Notes: a model not told the origin generated them from the sequence alone. A stretch of DNA of 64,000 nt from Prostheceraeus crozeri (GCA_907163375.1 CAJQUW010005533.1:1389001-1453000); one strand, 5' to 3'. Positions 33,305 to 46,643 are shown, counted from the first letter of the stretch. Numbers and translations: made by a program.

Positions 33305-33780
33305 TTGGCTTAGCCAAACTTCTCTCGTACAACTAGGTATGTCGACGACATTTGTGTGTTTAACTACAAACATTTTGATAAAATCCTTACTGAAATCTAC
33401 CCGATAGATCTCTTAGAAGCGGTGATAACAACAAATGCGTTAATTATTTGGATGTTAAAATCAGGATCGAAGATGGTGGCCAATACATCAGAGGTTTACA
33501 ATAAGTTTGATGAGTTCAGCTTCCCATTGGTGCTGTATACTTTCCCCGAAAGTAATATGCCTTCAAAACTGGCTTAAACATCTTTAAGCCAGTGTTCAAA
33601 GGTTGCCCAAAAGCTGCCCAACTCATCAGGTTCACCAGGATTTCATCTGATGCTTCCGCCTTCACATCAAGAGCTAAGGGCATTTTAGATATCTTCAAAT
33701 GAAGGGGTTATAAGGTTAATCTGCTAGTTAATTCTTGCATAAAGTCCTTCTCATAGAATAGATTCCTCGTTTTTAAGGTT
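33305..33780 (+). pseudogene. Reverse-transcriptase fossil with YVDD box
   Basis: The frame from about 33335 reads RYVDDICVFNYKHFDKILTE, then EIYPIDLLE and later FSFPLVLYTFPESNMPS. This resembles a widespread marine-invertebrate retroelement family with a (Y/F)xDD box followed by IYPxELxLxETT and FxFPIVNFPFLxSNIP strings. Only the part after the catalytic box is present. The family is uncertain (Penelope- or DIRS-like by memory) and the copy is broken. Confidence 0.55.
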
Positions 33781-35505
33781 GGTTGTATTTCGCACCCGCC
33801 AGATGTCCTCCATCATTGGCATGTTGGACTAAAAAACCTCTTCCAGATTCATTTGCTTCCTTTGTCCTAAAAATTCCAAAAAACAAATTTTATTTTCGGT
33901 TAGGTTCTGCTGTGTTTCCTCAGACTTGGAGATACCTTCCATGTCGTGCATTCGATATGGTTGGCCTGGCCCCGCCATGTGGTATAGGTTGGAGGCTAGG
34001 GGCCGAAACCTTGCTTCATGCAGCCACATGGTTCCTCCCTGATGACTCCATACATAGCAAACTTAATTTTGATTTCTTAGGTTTCTTATTTTCAACATTT
34101 GTTATTTTTAAGTTAGCTTCTCGTCAAGTCCATGACGAACTCTTATTTTAGTTCTTAGATTGTAAAAATAAAATCGTTTATAAGTTTAAATTTATCTCCC
34201 GTCCCGTCTTAAGTTGAGTCGGCTAGCCTTTCTTCGTATTTCAGTCCCTACTCTGTACTGGAGTAGGTTACTCTATGTAGTTAGTATTAATTTGTATTCA
34301 TTCGTTCATGACTTTTAATTACCTAATTATTTACAGGATTCTCCACAAGGGTAGCTGTTTAACTTAAGTATTTTCCGTTTCCTGGATCCTTCGAATTATT
34401 TTGACCGTGTCGTGTTTTAATTCGACTATTACCTCTACCCTTAGCAAGTCATGATTCCCCGTTTATTATAGATCTTACAGGTTGTTGTTGAATACGTCAA
34501 TTAGAATATTTTCAGAAATCTTCAAGAGGCAGTTGAATCGGACGAAAATATTGAAGGGATTTGAAAACATTTTCCACTTTTTACTAGCGCAATTTAACTA
34601 AGCAAATGTTGCTAGATCATTTTTGAAGACGTTTGTTATATGTTGAAAACTACATGCATTGTATCATATATCATTTGTTGAAGCATGTTTATCACGTATA
34701 CTTGTAATGGGATTTGGCTACGAGGTTGATCATGCAATCAGCAGGGAGGGTCTGATGTGACGATTACAGAGCCGATTATGGGGGATGAAGGGGGTTCAAA
34801 AAGAGATTGCGTAATTGTTGCAGAGTCATTATCAGGAGAACCCTCGAACAACTGAACAATCAGACTGAATCAGTCAACTGAAGATGAACAATCAACAACC
34901 AAAATAAATACGGTCTTAAATAGACAATGGGGACCAATCTTCATTCAAAGATTTTGACACACTGCTTGAACAAACACAATAAGTTTGCAATGACAGTCAC
35001 AGATTAATTAATGAACTCAATTGTCATACACACTACACGGCAATCATGGATGCAAGTAAGCAAATTAGTCAATTATTGAGTGAGAATATGTCAACTGAGT
35101 ATTTGATATTCAGAAGAAATGACTCAGTCATATATACAATGTTGAGCACTGATAAGTTGTTATGATGGAAATAACTGTACGAGTCACGCCCTAACATAGT
35201 GTTCATCAAAAGATGTCAAAACGGTGATATTTCACAACTATTGAAAAGGTACAGAGGCAATTTGCACATTTTAAGCAAAAGTAAGCTTTCGCATTTTTTT
35301 CGCATGTTTTATTTTTCATTCGCGAAATTTTTATTTTCTGGCCTTGACTCTCTGAGGCTACGAATTATATCAGTCATGATCTATAACTTATTGCTACTAT
35401 GAAATGCACTTTAATTATTGAAGGTACTGCTCAAATTATAAAACGCAAATTCTTTACTTTATCTAACTATTTGCTGTGTAGTTACTCAGGGATTACTCAA
35501 CATTT
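33781..35505. other. Mostly unrecognised; may include the tail of the RT fossil
   Basis: An open frame at 33783-34151 may belong to the 3' region of the preceding retroelement but has no domain I can name. The rest is AT-rich and featureless to me. Confidence 0.35.
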
Positions 35506-35578
35506 CCCAGGGTCAAGATGATTTTCAAGGGCTTTCTCGGGTTTTCCAGGGGCTTTTCCATAGATTGTCGACACCCTG
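35506..35578. repeat. Transposon right-end remnant, CGACACCCTG type
   Basis: TTTCCCAGGGTCAAG, GGTTTTCCAGGGGCTTTTCC and the terminus GTCGACACCCTG resemble the subterminal and terminal sequence of the 30510-31938 transposon. No matching left end was found, so this is an isolated end. Confidence 0.55.
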
Positions 35579-36240
35579 TAATTTATATGAATTGTTACTG
35601 AACCTAAAATCCGTGACATCAAAAGTATAGGATTACAATCTGTAGAAAAACTCAAATCTACAATGATTTTCTTCATAGACCATACATCTCAGAAATTGAA
35701 AGCACGTCAGGCTTCAGATATCTACGGGGTCCAAATTATAGGAATATAGCTATAGGAATCACCTCAATGCATTTTCTCTGAGAATGCCATGACGGACAGT
35801 GACGTGCTCCTACCTCAATGGTATTACATACCAGATTAAACAGCCTTAATTCTGAAATTAAAGCCATCTAATTTGGAATCGGAGAAATGTAATCGACTTT
35901 CATAGACAAATGACAGAATTGAAATATTGGCTGACAAACCTGCTGTCTCAGTAACAATGGAAAGAGAGATGTACAAAAAGCAACATCGGCATCTTTTTGC
36001 AAGTATGCTAATTCGTGGAACCTAAGAATTGTCGCTTAACTGATGTTGGGTGACAATCTACATATTAAAAATGATGAGAAATGCGTGCGCGAATTTAGGA
36101 AGAAGTCATTAGCTCTCGGACTATGTTCTGTGAAGCCATAAGGGAAAAACAATGTAGAAATCCGAGGCCGCGAAGATTCACAGACATATCTGGAGTAGCT
36201 TATCTTCTATATCTATGCAAATAACGGCTATGGAGTAACC

Positions 36241-36465
36241 GGCGCTGTGGCCTTGTGGTAGAGTGTTCGCTCTGCGTCCGGAAACCCTTGGTTCAAATCT
36301 TGGTCGGGTCAAACCTGTGACATTTAAAATAGGTACACTCTGCATTCTTGCTAAACACTCGGCACATGGATAGACTGGGATAATTGACAACTCGGCCACA
36401 TGGAATAAAGGCTCCGCGCATAATGAGCTTCCGACTATAAACAGCGTTCATTCATTCATTCATTC
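36241..36465 (+). repeat. tRNA-derived SINE with (ATTC)n tail
   Basis: This begins GGCGCTGTGGCCTTGTGGTA, giving an A-box (TGTGGTAGAGTGT). A B-box follows (GGTTCAAATCT) 35-40 bp later at tRNA spacing. A tRNA-unrelated body ends in four ATTC repeats (ACAGCGTTCATTCATTCATT). It is unrelated in sequence to the 15649 family, so two SINE families are present. Confidence 0.75.
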
Positions 36466-36974
36466 TAATGTCCTATAACGAATGTGATCATGCGAATATT
36501 TCTATGAAAGCTTATCTTTCCCCAACAGATTTAGAAGACAATACATGCATCCGTCTGTCCTGAGGCATCGATGTCGCAACGACGCCTTATATTTTCATAG
36601 AAGTAGAATGTACATTGCAAATATAGAAACTGACAAGCCATAGGATCGTTCACCGCATTGCCATACAGATGAATATGTCGCATAGCATCTCACGGCATCA
36701 AATTTATCAACGTTTGTGTGTTTGTCTGGCAAGATCTAATGCATTACTTGCACGAACTCTGCCAGAAACAGAGTCAGATTTTTGTATTTTTATGACTATT
36801 TGCATTACAGGTTCTGTAGGTCTTTTGACTGAGTTTTTGAGCATTTGGTTTGGACAATGAATTTACCTCATGCATTTTTTGTTGAAAAAATGCTACACAT
36901 AGAACTCACTATAACAAAACCATAGAAACTCTACTTCTATTATTGTAAATCTGCCATAACATAGAATCCTTATA

Positions 36975-37438
36975 CAGGGTGAGTTTTTAGTAACGCAAGG
37001 TTTCACACGGTCAGTAAATCGACCAATCACAACAATGCTGATGAAATTTGACGTCACATTGCTCTATATGCATTGGGATTTATGATGTTGCATTGACATT
37101 CTGTTAAATTGATGAAATGTCAAGCTTGTCGACGGAAGATAGAATCCTTATAATTCAGTTATATATTTTATTGATTAGGATAATAAATGAAATGTTAAAT
37201 GGTTGGAATATGGGAATCAATTTAAACTCTTTTAATGATAACATGCGAAAAACATGAATATATAAGCGTAAATTTCAGTACTTAATACAAAGGAAATTTA
37301 AATAATTTATCGAAGCATGCGAATAATTTAAATCACTCACGTAAATCCCAACGTGTATACTACATAAAATTGCATGTATCTTGAATTATGTTGATTTTCT
37401 GATTGACTAAAACATTGCGTTACTAAAAACTCACCATG
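36975..37438. mobile_element. TA-flanked MITE, 464 bp
   Basis: The left end CAGGGTGAGTTTTTAGTAAC and the right end (reverse complement CATGGTGAGTTTTTAGTAAC) form inverted repeats of about 30 bp, with TA on both sides (36973-36974 and 37439-37440). This is the pattern of a Tc1/mariner-type non-autonomous element. No coding capacity. Confidence 0.8.
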
Positions 37439-37440
37439 TA

Positions 37441-40217
37441 CATAGCAAATTGCATGGAAATCTATAGCCCCTCTATGTTGTAGAACTAGAAGCCCATGTC
37501 AAATAGCATCAAGCTGGTCATGGAGATAGGAGATTTCAAGTCTAATACAGGTGACGGTTGTAAAACATGCTGCATATTCAAACCAAAAATCGGTCATCGA
37601 TTGACTTATGAATTAGATTTCTTCTTTTTCGTTCATAATCATATCCTCCGATTTTATCCGATATATAAACTTAATAACCTTCTTTATTAGTATCGTTATT
37701 AGCATCGGAGTTGTTCTAACTTATGTAAAAATTCACCATCGGTTAAGTGAGAGAAAGAGCTTGGAATATTCAAAATATTAAATGACATCGGATTACATTA
37801 CAGACACACTTAACGTTCTCTAGCCGCAAATAATCTAAATAGCAGCAACAACATGTGGAAATGCGGCCTAATTCACTGTTTAAAACTGTATGTAAAATTG
37901 TCCATGTTCGGTAAATGGGATAGATGATAGCAATTGAGATGTCAACACATGTAATGAAAATTGAGATGCTACCCACAATTATTGTCACAAATTTGTATAC
38001 TGCATTTTTAACAAAGTTCTGCCATAATGAAATATGCTGCATTTTTGTGTCAATACGTTGTGCTTAATTTGAGTTCATCAGCCTTTATTATGTTAAAAAT
38101 GGGCATTACAATATTGACTTCTGTATTTCAGTCAGTGACAACTGAATCAAACAATGTGATTATCCCACATTTAACATCAAACCCTATCTTTGTCGATTGC
38201 AGGTCAGATTAATAGAATTGCGCATGGAATAAAGCTATTTGGTTTAATTCGCTTTCATGGAAACCTCTTCTCGAACATCTGTCGAGTAATAGGAATCACC
38301 AAAAAAGTAAGATAAAAAACCGGCTTCCAGGGTCTTAAATGATAAATGTTCTAAGCATCAAAAACATGAAAAAATGTGAATTTAAATCAAAGCATTGTGA
38401 TTACTTACATAGCACCGGTGTCTTGAGCATTGCAGCGGTGTAAAAAAATGATTGATAAACACAAGGGAACCAATAAATGCTTGCCCGGCATCATCGTAGG
38501 ATTTGGCTAGCTGAATTTTCATATAATCATATTTGATAACATCAAAATATGCAAGTCACACGGAACACAATCTTCTTCAATACAGAATGCAAGTTGTTAA
38601 GTAAATAATTTCAATCACAGAATCATCAACGCGCAGCGTTTCATGTACAGGATAGAAGTTGGAAAGACAATGGCGGGCTATTGATTACGTAATCTCAACG
38701 TCAACGTTTGTCCGTCTAAATGTTTCTCTCAGCTTGTTTAACATTCAACAGAAGCTTTTCTTGGAGAACAGGTCCGGAGTAGAAAAATCAGTAAAATAAA
38801 GGCTTGCTTTAGTCTTCAAACACCTTTCAGTGATCAGATATCCTCAAACCAATGGCTAATTGAAAACATCAACTGTATCTGAACACCAAGCGTTCCAACT
38901 ACAGCAAGTCAATGAAATCAGTCAAGTAGAACCACCTTCATATCAAATTATGGACTCCCGTCACTGGTGTGCAAAGTATTTTCTTGACAAGTTTATCAGG
39001 GTAGTGATCGTCGTAACAAGTAAAGTATCAGTCAAGGAGTTGTGTGAATTGTTATGCTTAACACCAAGAAACAATACTGAGGAAATTCATTACTAACAGC
39101 ACTGGAAATGTAACTTAATAGTTCCCTACATGTATACTTCCTCATTTCATATTCACAGTGTTGCGTTGTGTATGTTTCCAATGTTAGAGTTTCTACTGGC
39201 ATTGTTTAAGGAGGGTATTCTGAAGACAAGAATCGATTGGTTGCTTGCGTGAGATGATCACGTGATTGATTAATTGAAGTTCACACAAACAGCGCGGAAA
39301 TCAGCAATTATGGATTGATCTGATTAATAGCACTGATTTCCCCGGCTTACCATTCGAGATAAACATCTGTTACCGGCGTGGAGGATGATCAGTCTACGTT
39401 GATGGAGGGCTTTTAAGGTATCTTGAACACAATAAAGTAAGAAATATTTCAAATCTTGGACAATATTTTCAAACTTTGATGGCTTGACATTTACCATGTT
39501 ACTGTGCTCCAAACTATTGAATTATATTGTTTCCTTACAATGCACCAATTTTTCATCAGAAATGCAAAGAAAATACACTTGACAATTACATCATTTTGAG
39601 AATTTAAAGTGAGAACATTCTTAGCCACTAAAACAGGATTAAGGCGTGTCACCAGAAAGAGACGGTACCAGTTTTCTTCAATTGTCATTACTTATTCTTC
39701 TGGATGTCACTATATAATGCCGCAATGACCGATTGTTGGCAGAGATGTCTCAACTTGAAACATTCGATGAGGTGAGTAACGTATTAGATGTACTGAATGA
39801 TTTCATAATCATTTGCGAGTATGGGACTGCGGCTAGCGCTTGCCACTGATTTATGAATACCCAGTATCACGGTTCCTAAGTTTCCGTTTTCTTTATTGAG
39901 ATCTTACTTGACCTCATTGTGATGGTCTCACAGGGATGGTCTTATGAACATAATTGATATGTGGTGATCCATGATTCCAAACGTTTGCAACAAGATAAAT
40001 AGCCTCGTGTCTGATGTTCAATGGAAGTTGACAACATGTCAATCACAGACTCGATGGTCTTGGAATATCTGGTGCAGAAGAAGTACCCAGGTAACATCGA
40101 TGAAATGAAAAATGGCAAGCGACGTCAGCGTTCCAAGGCTGCTCAGTGTAACCGGAAGTGGGCATCTCGGGAAAGAGAAAACATTGCATAAAGTGAGATG
40201 TCTTCAAAAATTTCTTC
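37441..40217. other. No gene recognised
   Basis: Several short open frames exist (for example 37770-38042 minus, with hydrophobic stretches) but none joins to the alpha2/delta gene in phase or shows a domain. No terminal repeats seen. Confidence 0.4.
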
Positions 40218-40454
40218 ATGGTTGGATACATTGCATGTTTAAGACTGCTGCCTATTGTCGGTAAATTGTTTCTATTCTTACAGATACAAGAGAGGTTTTA
40301 CTGGACTGATATGTATAAAGACATTGTGAAGAGTTTTCACGCCTGTCAAGCGGTAAACAAAAAGTTTTCTGCCAGAAAAAAACCTTCATCCCATTGCCAT
40401 CAAGGAGCCCAGATTCTCGCTTTTATTCAATCAAACGCTGGAATATATGCTTAG
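40218..40454 (+). pseudogene. Integrase zinc-binding-like fossil
   Basis: The frame reads IQERFYWTDMYKDIVKSFHA, then CQAVNKKFSARKKPS. This resembles the region after the HHCC zinc finger of Ty3/Gypsy and Gypsy-derived (GIN/Ginger, KRBA2-like) integrases (I-x-x-x-YYWPGM...C-x2-CQ). Only a short, broken piece is left, and which of those groups it came from is not decidable here. Confidence 0.45.
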
Positions 40455-41551
40455 AAAGAGAGTTAACGAATATAAGCTTACTAGTCATTGGGATGAAGAT
40501 CTGATGGGATTGCTGCTGTCACACAATGCAAGCAAGCATTCAGTCACGGGTAAGAAAAATATCAGAAAATCTAGCATATATTAAACATGTATATTGCATC
40601 TGGTGTTTTTTAATTTTATGTTCATTCCGGTATGTAATATTGGTAATGAATGTATTCATTGCTTTTATTGATTCGATTGCAGAAGTGTCTCCCTGACAGA
40701 GGAGTTAAATGCATAGGCTGACTTTAAAACTGCATGCAATATTGGAACACAAACATTTTAAACCATCATAACCAATAGGACAATGAAAGAGATTAGGAAA
40801 GTAAAATAGGGTACAAGGAGCATGGCTAAAATTTCCGATCAGAGGATGTAACCAAACTTACATTTTCCGATAGGAAACTGAAGCAGAGGGAGACCGAGTA
40901 CTGTAGCACCGGGCTCTGTTCGAGATCAGTGTTACATTTATCTTCTTAATCTCGTCAATAGTAGAGTATTGGTAGCTATTATCTATTAAAGACCTTACTA
41001 ATGGGATGGAATATTCGGCCCCATTTTCACAGAATACTGGGAATTTCACATCCCATATAGCGATTATTAAAGCATTTCATACTTTGATTCGTCATTCGAT
41101 TCTAATAGTTTGATTTCAGGCCACGAACAATGTCTCACAAAATTTAGGTTTTCGAGAAAATTAGGCATCTTAAAACTCGATTTTTAGGACATACTCGTAG
41201 ATGAAATAGGGAAACAGAGTTCACCGCTACTACCCATGTATGAATATTAACTATACATGAGCATGTTTTTTCACATAAACGAGCTCCACTTCTATAATTT
41301 TCATAAAGTAAATAGATTCTTTGTCATGTGCACACCGACTTATCGGAAATGTATAAATAACCTAACTTCTGTCAATTGATTCAACAGCAATTGACAAAAA
41401 TCTCGACGGGAATTGAAATGTAGAGTCTACCCTATGCAATTCACCATTAAGCACCATGACAGAACCAAGGAAAATGAGTAGAAAGCGGATAGAGAAATTA
41501 ACAATGAGGGTAATGAGATGAACGATAGATCAAATTGCCGTGCAAAGGATG
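40455..41551. other. No gene recognised
   Basis: AT-rich sequence with no open frame, terminal repeat or RNA gene I can support. Confidence 0.4.
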
Positions 41552-41625
41552 TGCGGCAGAGAGGACTCGAACCTACAAACCCAGCTTCTCTGAGCCAGTC
41601 GCTCTGCTCATCTGAGCTACGCAAG
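41552..41625 (-). pseudogene. tRNA-like sequence (pseudo-tRNA or SINE head)
   Basis: A 74-nt minus-strand segment has a D-arm (GCTCAGATGAGCAGAGC), a T-loop (GGTTCGAGTCC) and an end in GCCGCA. The acceptor stem pairs poorly, and the anticodon stem, where a CAG anticodon would lie, does not close well. It therefore looks like a tRNA pseudogene or the head of a SINE rather than a working tRNA. Confidence 0.45.
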
Positions 41626-42674
41626 ATATGCATACAGACCTTGATAATGACATATCGCTCCATCTGCTCCGAGAACGGATTGCATTTGGCCAAATTTTCT
41701 AAAGCTTTGGCGATGAAGAGACAAAAGAAGCTTTGAGTAGCAATTCGATCCAGTTATGCACTGCGCGCAACAATTATATGCTTCACTAGGGTTCCACACG
41801 GAGCTGCTTCAGAGTCACATGAAACACGACATTGCGAAAGAAAATCAAACAATCTTTCTCCTACCATAGCATACTTAAGAACTATTTTTGCGGAGAATCA
41901 TATGTTGAATAACCTGCTCATCCAGCAGCATACCTTCCTTTACTAAATGCTGGTGCTCTCTTCTAATGAACATGGAATCCTGCACAGATAACGTCAGCAA
42001 ATTACCTAAATGAGACTCCACTGCAGCACTGAAAAGGATCTATAGACTTCACTTTTTTGACAAGGAAATTTTGCATTTTTGCAGCTAACACTAAAAGAGT
42101 GCATTCGAACAATCAGTAGAGGATCACTCAACACTTCCTTCTTTGCAAAGAATCTCTTCGGTCAGGTTACTCAGGTTACTGATAAGTATGAGTTCCTATT
42201 TCATCGACACATACCTGAAGATGAGAATGAGTTTTCGATGGCTTCTTGTAAAGCAAAATTTCATTTTGGATCATATTCGCTGGCAAGGAAATGGTTATCC
42301 GCACATCTGGAGGTAATTTCTTTGAATATCTGTCACGAGTTTCGATTCCAAAGTCTGATTTCTGACTCGTCGACTGCTTCAAATGCACTATGATCTGAAT
42401 GCAGTACCACATGCCACCGTCAATTGCCTATCGATTGGCCTTTCGTTGTAAGGCTTCAATCTCTTATGATAAGTACTAAGGCAAATCGTGATCAGTTATA
42501 ATATTCCGTCGTATCAATTCTGCTCAAAGCTGAGAAAATGGTATTCTACAGGCTCATCGCTGCCGTATGGCCGAGAAGACAATTACCGGAAAAATGATTT
42601 AGGGCACATAAATCAAAAATATTATTTATTTTGTCACATCTAACATCAGATAATTATCAGCACTACAAAATTAC

Positions 42675-42874
42675 CTGTACAAAATTAGGATTTTGTTTCA
42701 CTTTTTTGTGTATATCCCAGACTGATTTTCCCTCATTAAACAGACGATTACCCCATTCACGCTTCGCATTCAGAATTGCTGATTATCTTTGAAATGATGA
42801 TGAAGCTGCCATTCTTTAGCTCTATACCACAATGTCTCTTGTTTATCAGCAGCTTTGTCACTTTTTTCATTCAT
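42675..42874 (-). CDS. Candidate first exon of an unidentified gene
   Basis: An ATG in strong context (CCACCATGA) opens MNEKSDKAADKQETLWYRAK then EWQLHHHFKDNQQF. In a frame offset by one base the sequence goes on SAILNAKREWGNRLF, then NEGKSVWDIHKKVKQ and NPNFVQ, ending at a CAG|gtaatt donor (42669-42674). Both halves have protein-like, charged helical composition. Upstream, 42880-42965 is unusually CpG-rich, like a housekeeping promoter or 5' UTR. The one-base offset means either a broken gene, a sequence error, or a wrong call. I do not recognise the protein. Confidence 0.35.
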
Positions 42875-42879
42875 GGTGG

Positions 42880-42965
42880 ATCTCTCGGAGACGAAACTAC
42901 GCCGCCCTCTCATAAACGCCGCACTTAAAAGTGGACAATTGTAAATAAATGCCGCGGCGCTTGCT
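42880..42965 (-). promoter_or_regulatory. CpG-rich patch, possible promoter/5' UTR
   Basis: A local cluster of CG dinucleotides (GCGCCGCGGCA, GTGCGGCG, GGGCGGCGTAG) in otherwise AT-rich DNA sits directly 5' of the ATG of the candidate exon. It could equally be the end of a mobile element, but I found no partner terminus. Confidence 0.3.
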
Positions 42966-43975
42966 AGACGAATCACGGTAATTAAATAAAGTAATATGAT
43001 TTACATCAACCTTAGAATTTACAAACAGCAGCACGATATCATAATCAATTCAAACGATCAAAATTTCAGACTACCTCGATCCCTAGATACAGAGAATTAC
43101 ATTTGATCTTTCCATGTCGTTTACCACCCCAACGTGCAACATGCATAAAAATAAATTTAGGTTATGTAAAGCACTGACATGAGCTCTACAGAAAAGGCAC
43201 TCAAACAACCTTTCATTTCCGAACCATGAGTCAACGTTATATCACTATCTGCAAGCTTGCTCAAAATACAACATCAGTAGTTTTATGACTATACCTTGGC
43301 ATTCCATAAACCTCTGAATATATCAAGTCAATTGTTCAGTCTACCAAAATTATTCGATTAATTCTAAGTTTATCTGTGCATGGAGTTGTGCAAAGAATTA
43401 ATGCATAAGTTATAATTAACATAATCAAATTATCTATCTACCTGTTTAAATCATAATTGAGTAGCTTGTTGCTTACTTTAAGAAAATAAATCCACTTTGA
43501 CAGACCATTCCATCAACTTTTCGCACTCTCCTGATTGGACTAATATTCACTTAGAACAAGTACATCAATATAGAGGGTTATTTTTTGCAAGTCATAAAGC
43601 CAAATTTTCCGAATGACGTGAAGTATCACCTATGTCATTGTTTCAGCAGTACTTCCTTCATGCTTACACTTTGAGAAAATCCACAACTCGAAAAATTTGA
43701 ACATGAAGTTGAGAATCGAATGAAGACAATTCGAATTCAATCGGAAGTTTGAATAGGAACAACAAAATCATCGCTCACTGTTGAAGCAGACTTCGATAGC
43801 AGGAGGGAAACGGTTGTGTTTTATTGACACTCATTGTTTCCGACGTGTGCACTTTCTAAAAATAGACGCTCCCTTTGCCGCCTTTGTTGAGCGAGAATCT
43901 CTAGATCCCACCCCCCCCCTCCCCAATGTATGCAATGAGCGGTGTTCACGTGTTATGGAGAGTGCATTAGCAATT

Positions 43976-44612
43976 TTAGTCCAGCAGCCAGAACGAGTTT
44001 CTGCAGGGAGCGAGGCCGAAAATGAAACTCACAGAATGATGTACACCATGCCTACTACGAATCTGTGCCTCTGCCGAGTTCTTGTTACTTCCTCTTGTTG
44101 TCAGACAGGATCAAAGAAAAACACATGTTTATCCAATGGGACACAGATTGCGGTTTTTCGGCAAAATGAAATTTTCTATGTTTTCTCTTATCAACTGAAA
44201 AGTACTAAGTATAGAGTCACAATTTTCGGCATGGGCTGTCTTCAGGTCATTTCCTATCATCTGTATGTATGTTAGCATGCTTCTTATCGGCGATGTATGC
44301 GAGAATGTGGCAAAAAGTGGATGAAGTGGGCCAACCTGTGGCATTTACCGACAGTAGGATGCTTGCCAAATCTGATTGTGTGTAGCTTCATAGACAGGGG
44401 TATATGAGCATGATATAGGAAAGTACCTGAAGACATACCATGCGGAAAATTATGGCTCTATACATAATATTTTCGGCTAATAAGAGAGAAACATTGAAAG
44501 TTTTATTTTAACCGAAAACTGCAATCTGTGTCCCATTGGATTAACGTTTTCCTTGATCTAGTCTGACAAGAGGAGGAACTAACAATAACTCGGCAGGCGC
44601 GAAGATTCGTAT
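43976..44612. mobile_element. Inverted-repeat element (MITE-like), about 0.6 kb
   Basis: Arms of about 120-130 bp (44054-44180 and 44490-44612) are inverted and about 80% identical. They share ATCCAATGGGACACAGATTG (left) with CAATCTGTGTCCCATTGGAT (right). The left flank 43976-44065 matches the dispersed repeat at 28426-28520. No target duplication is clear. Confidence 0.65.
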
Positions 44613-44975
44613 TCTATCAGCTATTTGGATAAAAGATTTACAATTTCATGAACCTCTATTATCCTATCCTTCATGACTAAAGCTGACCACAATTGCACTC
44701 GAGTGTGTGAAAATTGTATGATCATACAATCTGAGGAACAGAAGGTTCTGAAGACAACAACTTAATTGAAATAAATAGTACTTTTATTTTAACATTTTTA
44801 CTATTTTGATAGTTTTATAAATAAAAAGTGCCACGAAATTCATTAACATCTATTAGCACGCGGCCTTTCGTCCAATCCATTTTATTCAAATGGAAAGGAG
44901 GTTAATGGTTACGCTACTAAACGCTCTATATTCAACATCTAAATCTTGTGTTTTAAGCAAGTGTAAGCCTAAAAC

Positions 44976-46643
44976 TAGAACAGGAAAAATTCCACTGAAA
45001 TTCTTTAATTCCAATTCCAGAGCAGAAATTTCAATTCCAATTCCAGTCGAAGCAGTTCAATTCAATTCCAATTCCATAATAAGATTCAATTCCACATTGC
45101 ATGTCGCGTGTGGTGTATTATGTTAATGTATCTAACGTCTGCTCGTTTCAATTCAACCTATGTGCCCTTATCCTATCCCCGTTGTTCCTGTGTGCCGTAC
45201 CCTGCGTCGTTCCTATGTGCGTTCTATGTTTATAGTTCATATTTCTTGTGTACATGTATATATAACCGGTCAGCCAACGCCATTTTTGTTTCGTAAACGA
45301 GATATTCAATATCTCGTGAAAAAAAGAAAAGAAAATTAACGGTCAGCAAAGAATCAAACGTTGAGAGAGAGAGATGAGATGCGAATAAATCTATTAATAA
45401 ACTGACAGAAGAAAGAAATCCAATGAGCGAATAAAATGATTGTTGATGAATGAATAAGTGACGATAAAAATGATATCATGAAAACTGATTAAAGGTCCAT
45501 GTTAAAAACGGAGGTTAAATATTCCGTGATAAGAACGAAATGTGGTCGGATTGAAAGCTAACAGCAGATTAAAGAGAAAGATTAAAGATCACGAGAGATT
45601 AAAGTAAACTTTCAAATTCCAAAAGAAAGTGGATTTATCGTCAAGTCTGAAAAATTTGTATAAATTAGAAACGATGAGAAATTGACACAACAACAACACA
45701 TACGACATCTTCAGTAGCTGTTAGAAGAACTCCGGGCTCTCGCGGTGTAACATTACTACAGAATTAACAACAAAAACTGCCTGCCAGCGAACAACAACAC
45801 AGCAGCGTATACGGCAACACATCAGCGAGCGCGATTGAAGATTGACGGTATATATGTGACACTGATATTTATGATATTATTTTGGTATAATTGAGTCCGA
45901 CCGAATTGAAGTGAATTCAACATTAAGAAGTGAACTGTAAGTTTTAAGTTTTTCTTTTATCGTTGAGTATTGTATCTATATAACTATAGTCTTAAAAATT
46001 TATATTGTTAATTGTTGTGATTGAAAGTTGAATAATAGTTCATGCAATTGCCATTTTAATTGAATCATTAATTATTAGAATAATTTGTTGACACTGTCTA
46101 TATTGTGATTTGAACTGACAGGGTTGCTGCCAGTGTTGATTGGAGCCATTGTTTAATTAATTAATTAATTTTAATTAATTAAATTTAATTAATCGCTGCC
46201 ATTGTTAAAAATGCAGCGTTAATTTTTCTCTTTCCAAACCAATTGTTTTTCGTGTGAACAACAATTAAGTTAATCTCTAAATTCAACAATTGTTTTATTT
46301 TGATTAATTATCATACTTGATGAATAAGTAAATAACAGATTGAACAAAGATGATTGTCTTTTCATTCTTAAACGCTGAATTAACATTGTCCGGGGCTGTA
46401 GGCCGATCGAAGTCACAATTAACACCCTTTATTCAACAATAGAATAAAGCTCCATCTGTCGATCTATCTCTCTCTTATCTCTGCGTGCAGTCAACACAAC
46501 GGCCGAGTACTGTGATTTCAATTTTTGTACAAACAGATTTATCACAGGTCTATCGAAAAAGTGGAATTGAGGTTTATCAAGGTCAATTCCAATTACAGAA
46601 GATTTAAATATCGTCAATTCCAATTCCGACTTTTCCAACTCTG
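44976..46643. mobile_element. Non-autonomous hAT-type element, 1.67 kb
   Basis: A perfect 8-bp duplication CCTAAAAC (44968-44975 and 46644-46651) bounds ends TAGAACAGGAAAAATTCC and, on the right, TTTTCCAACTCTG. Both subterminal zones are rich in CAATTCCAATTCC strings, a pattern known from several hAT families. The interior is AT-rich (46140-46200) and shows no transposase. Confidence 0.8.

Noticed and set aside
37770-38042. Minus-strand frame with hydrophobic N-terminal part as the missing signal-peptide exon of the alpha2/delta-like gene
   Set aside because: No donor site gives the two-base phase needed to join the 30165-30243 exon, and no similarity to the family's leader.
41552-41625. Functional tRNA gene
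   Set aside because: Acceptor and anticodon stems pair too poorly. Kept only as a tRNA-like relic.
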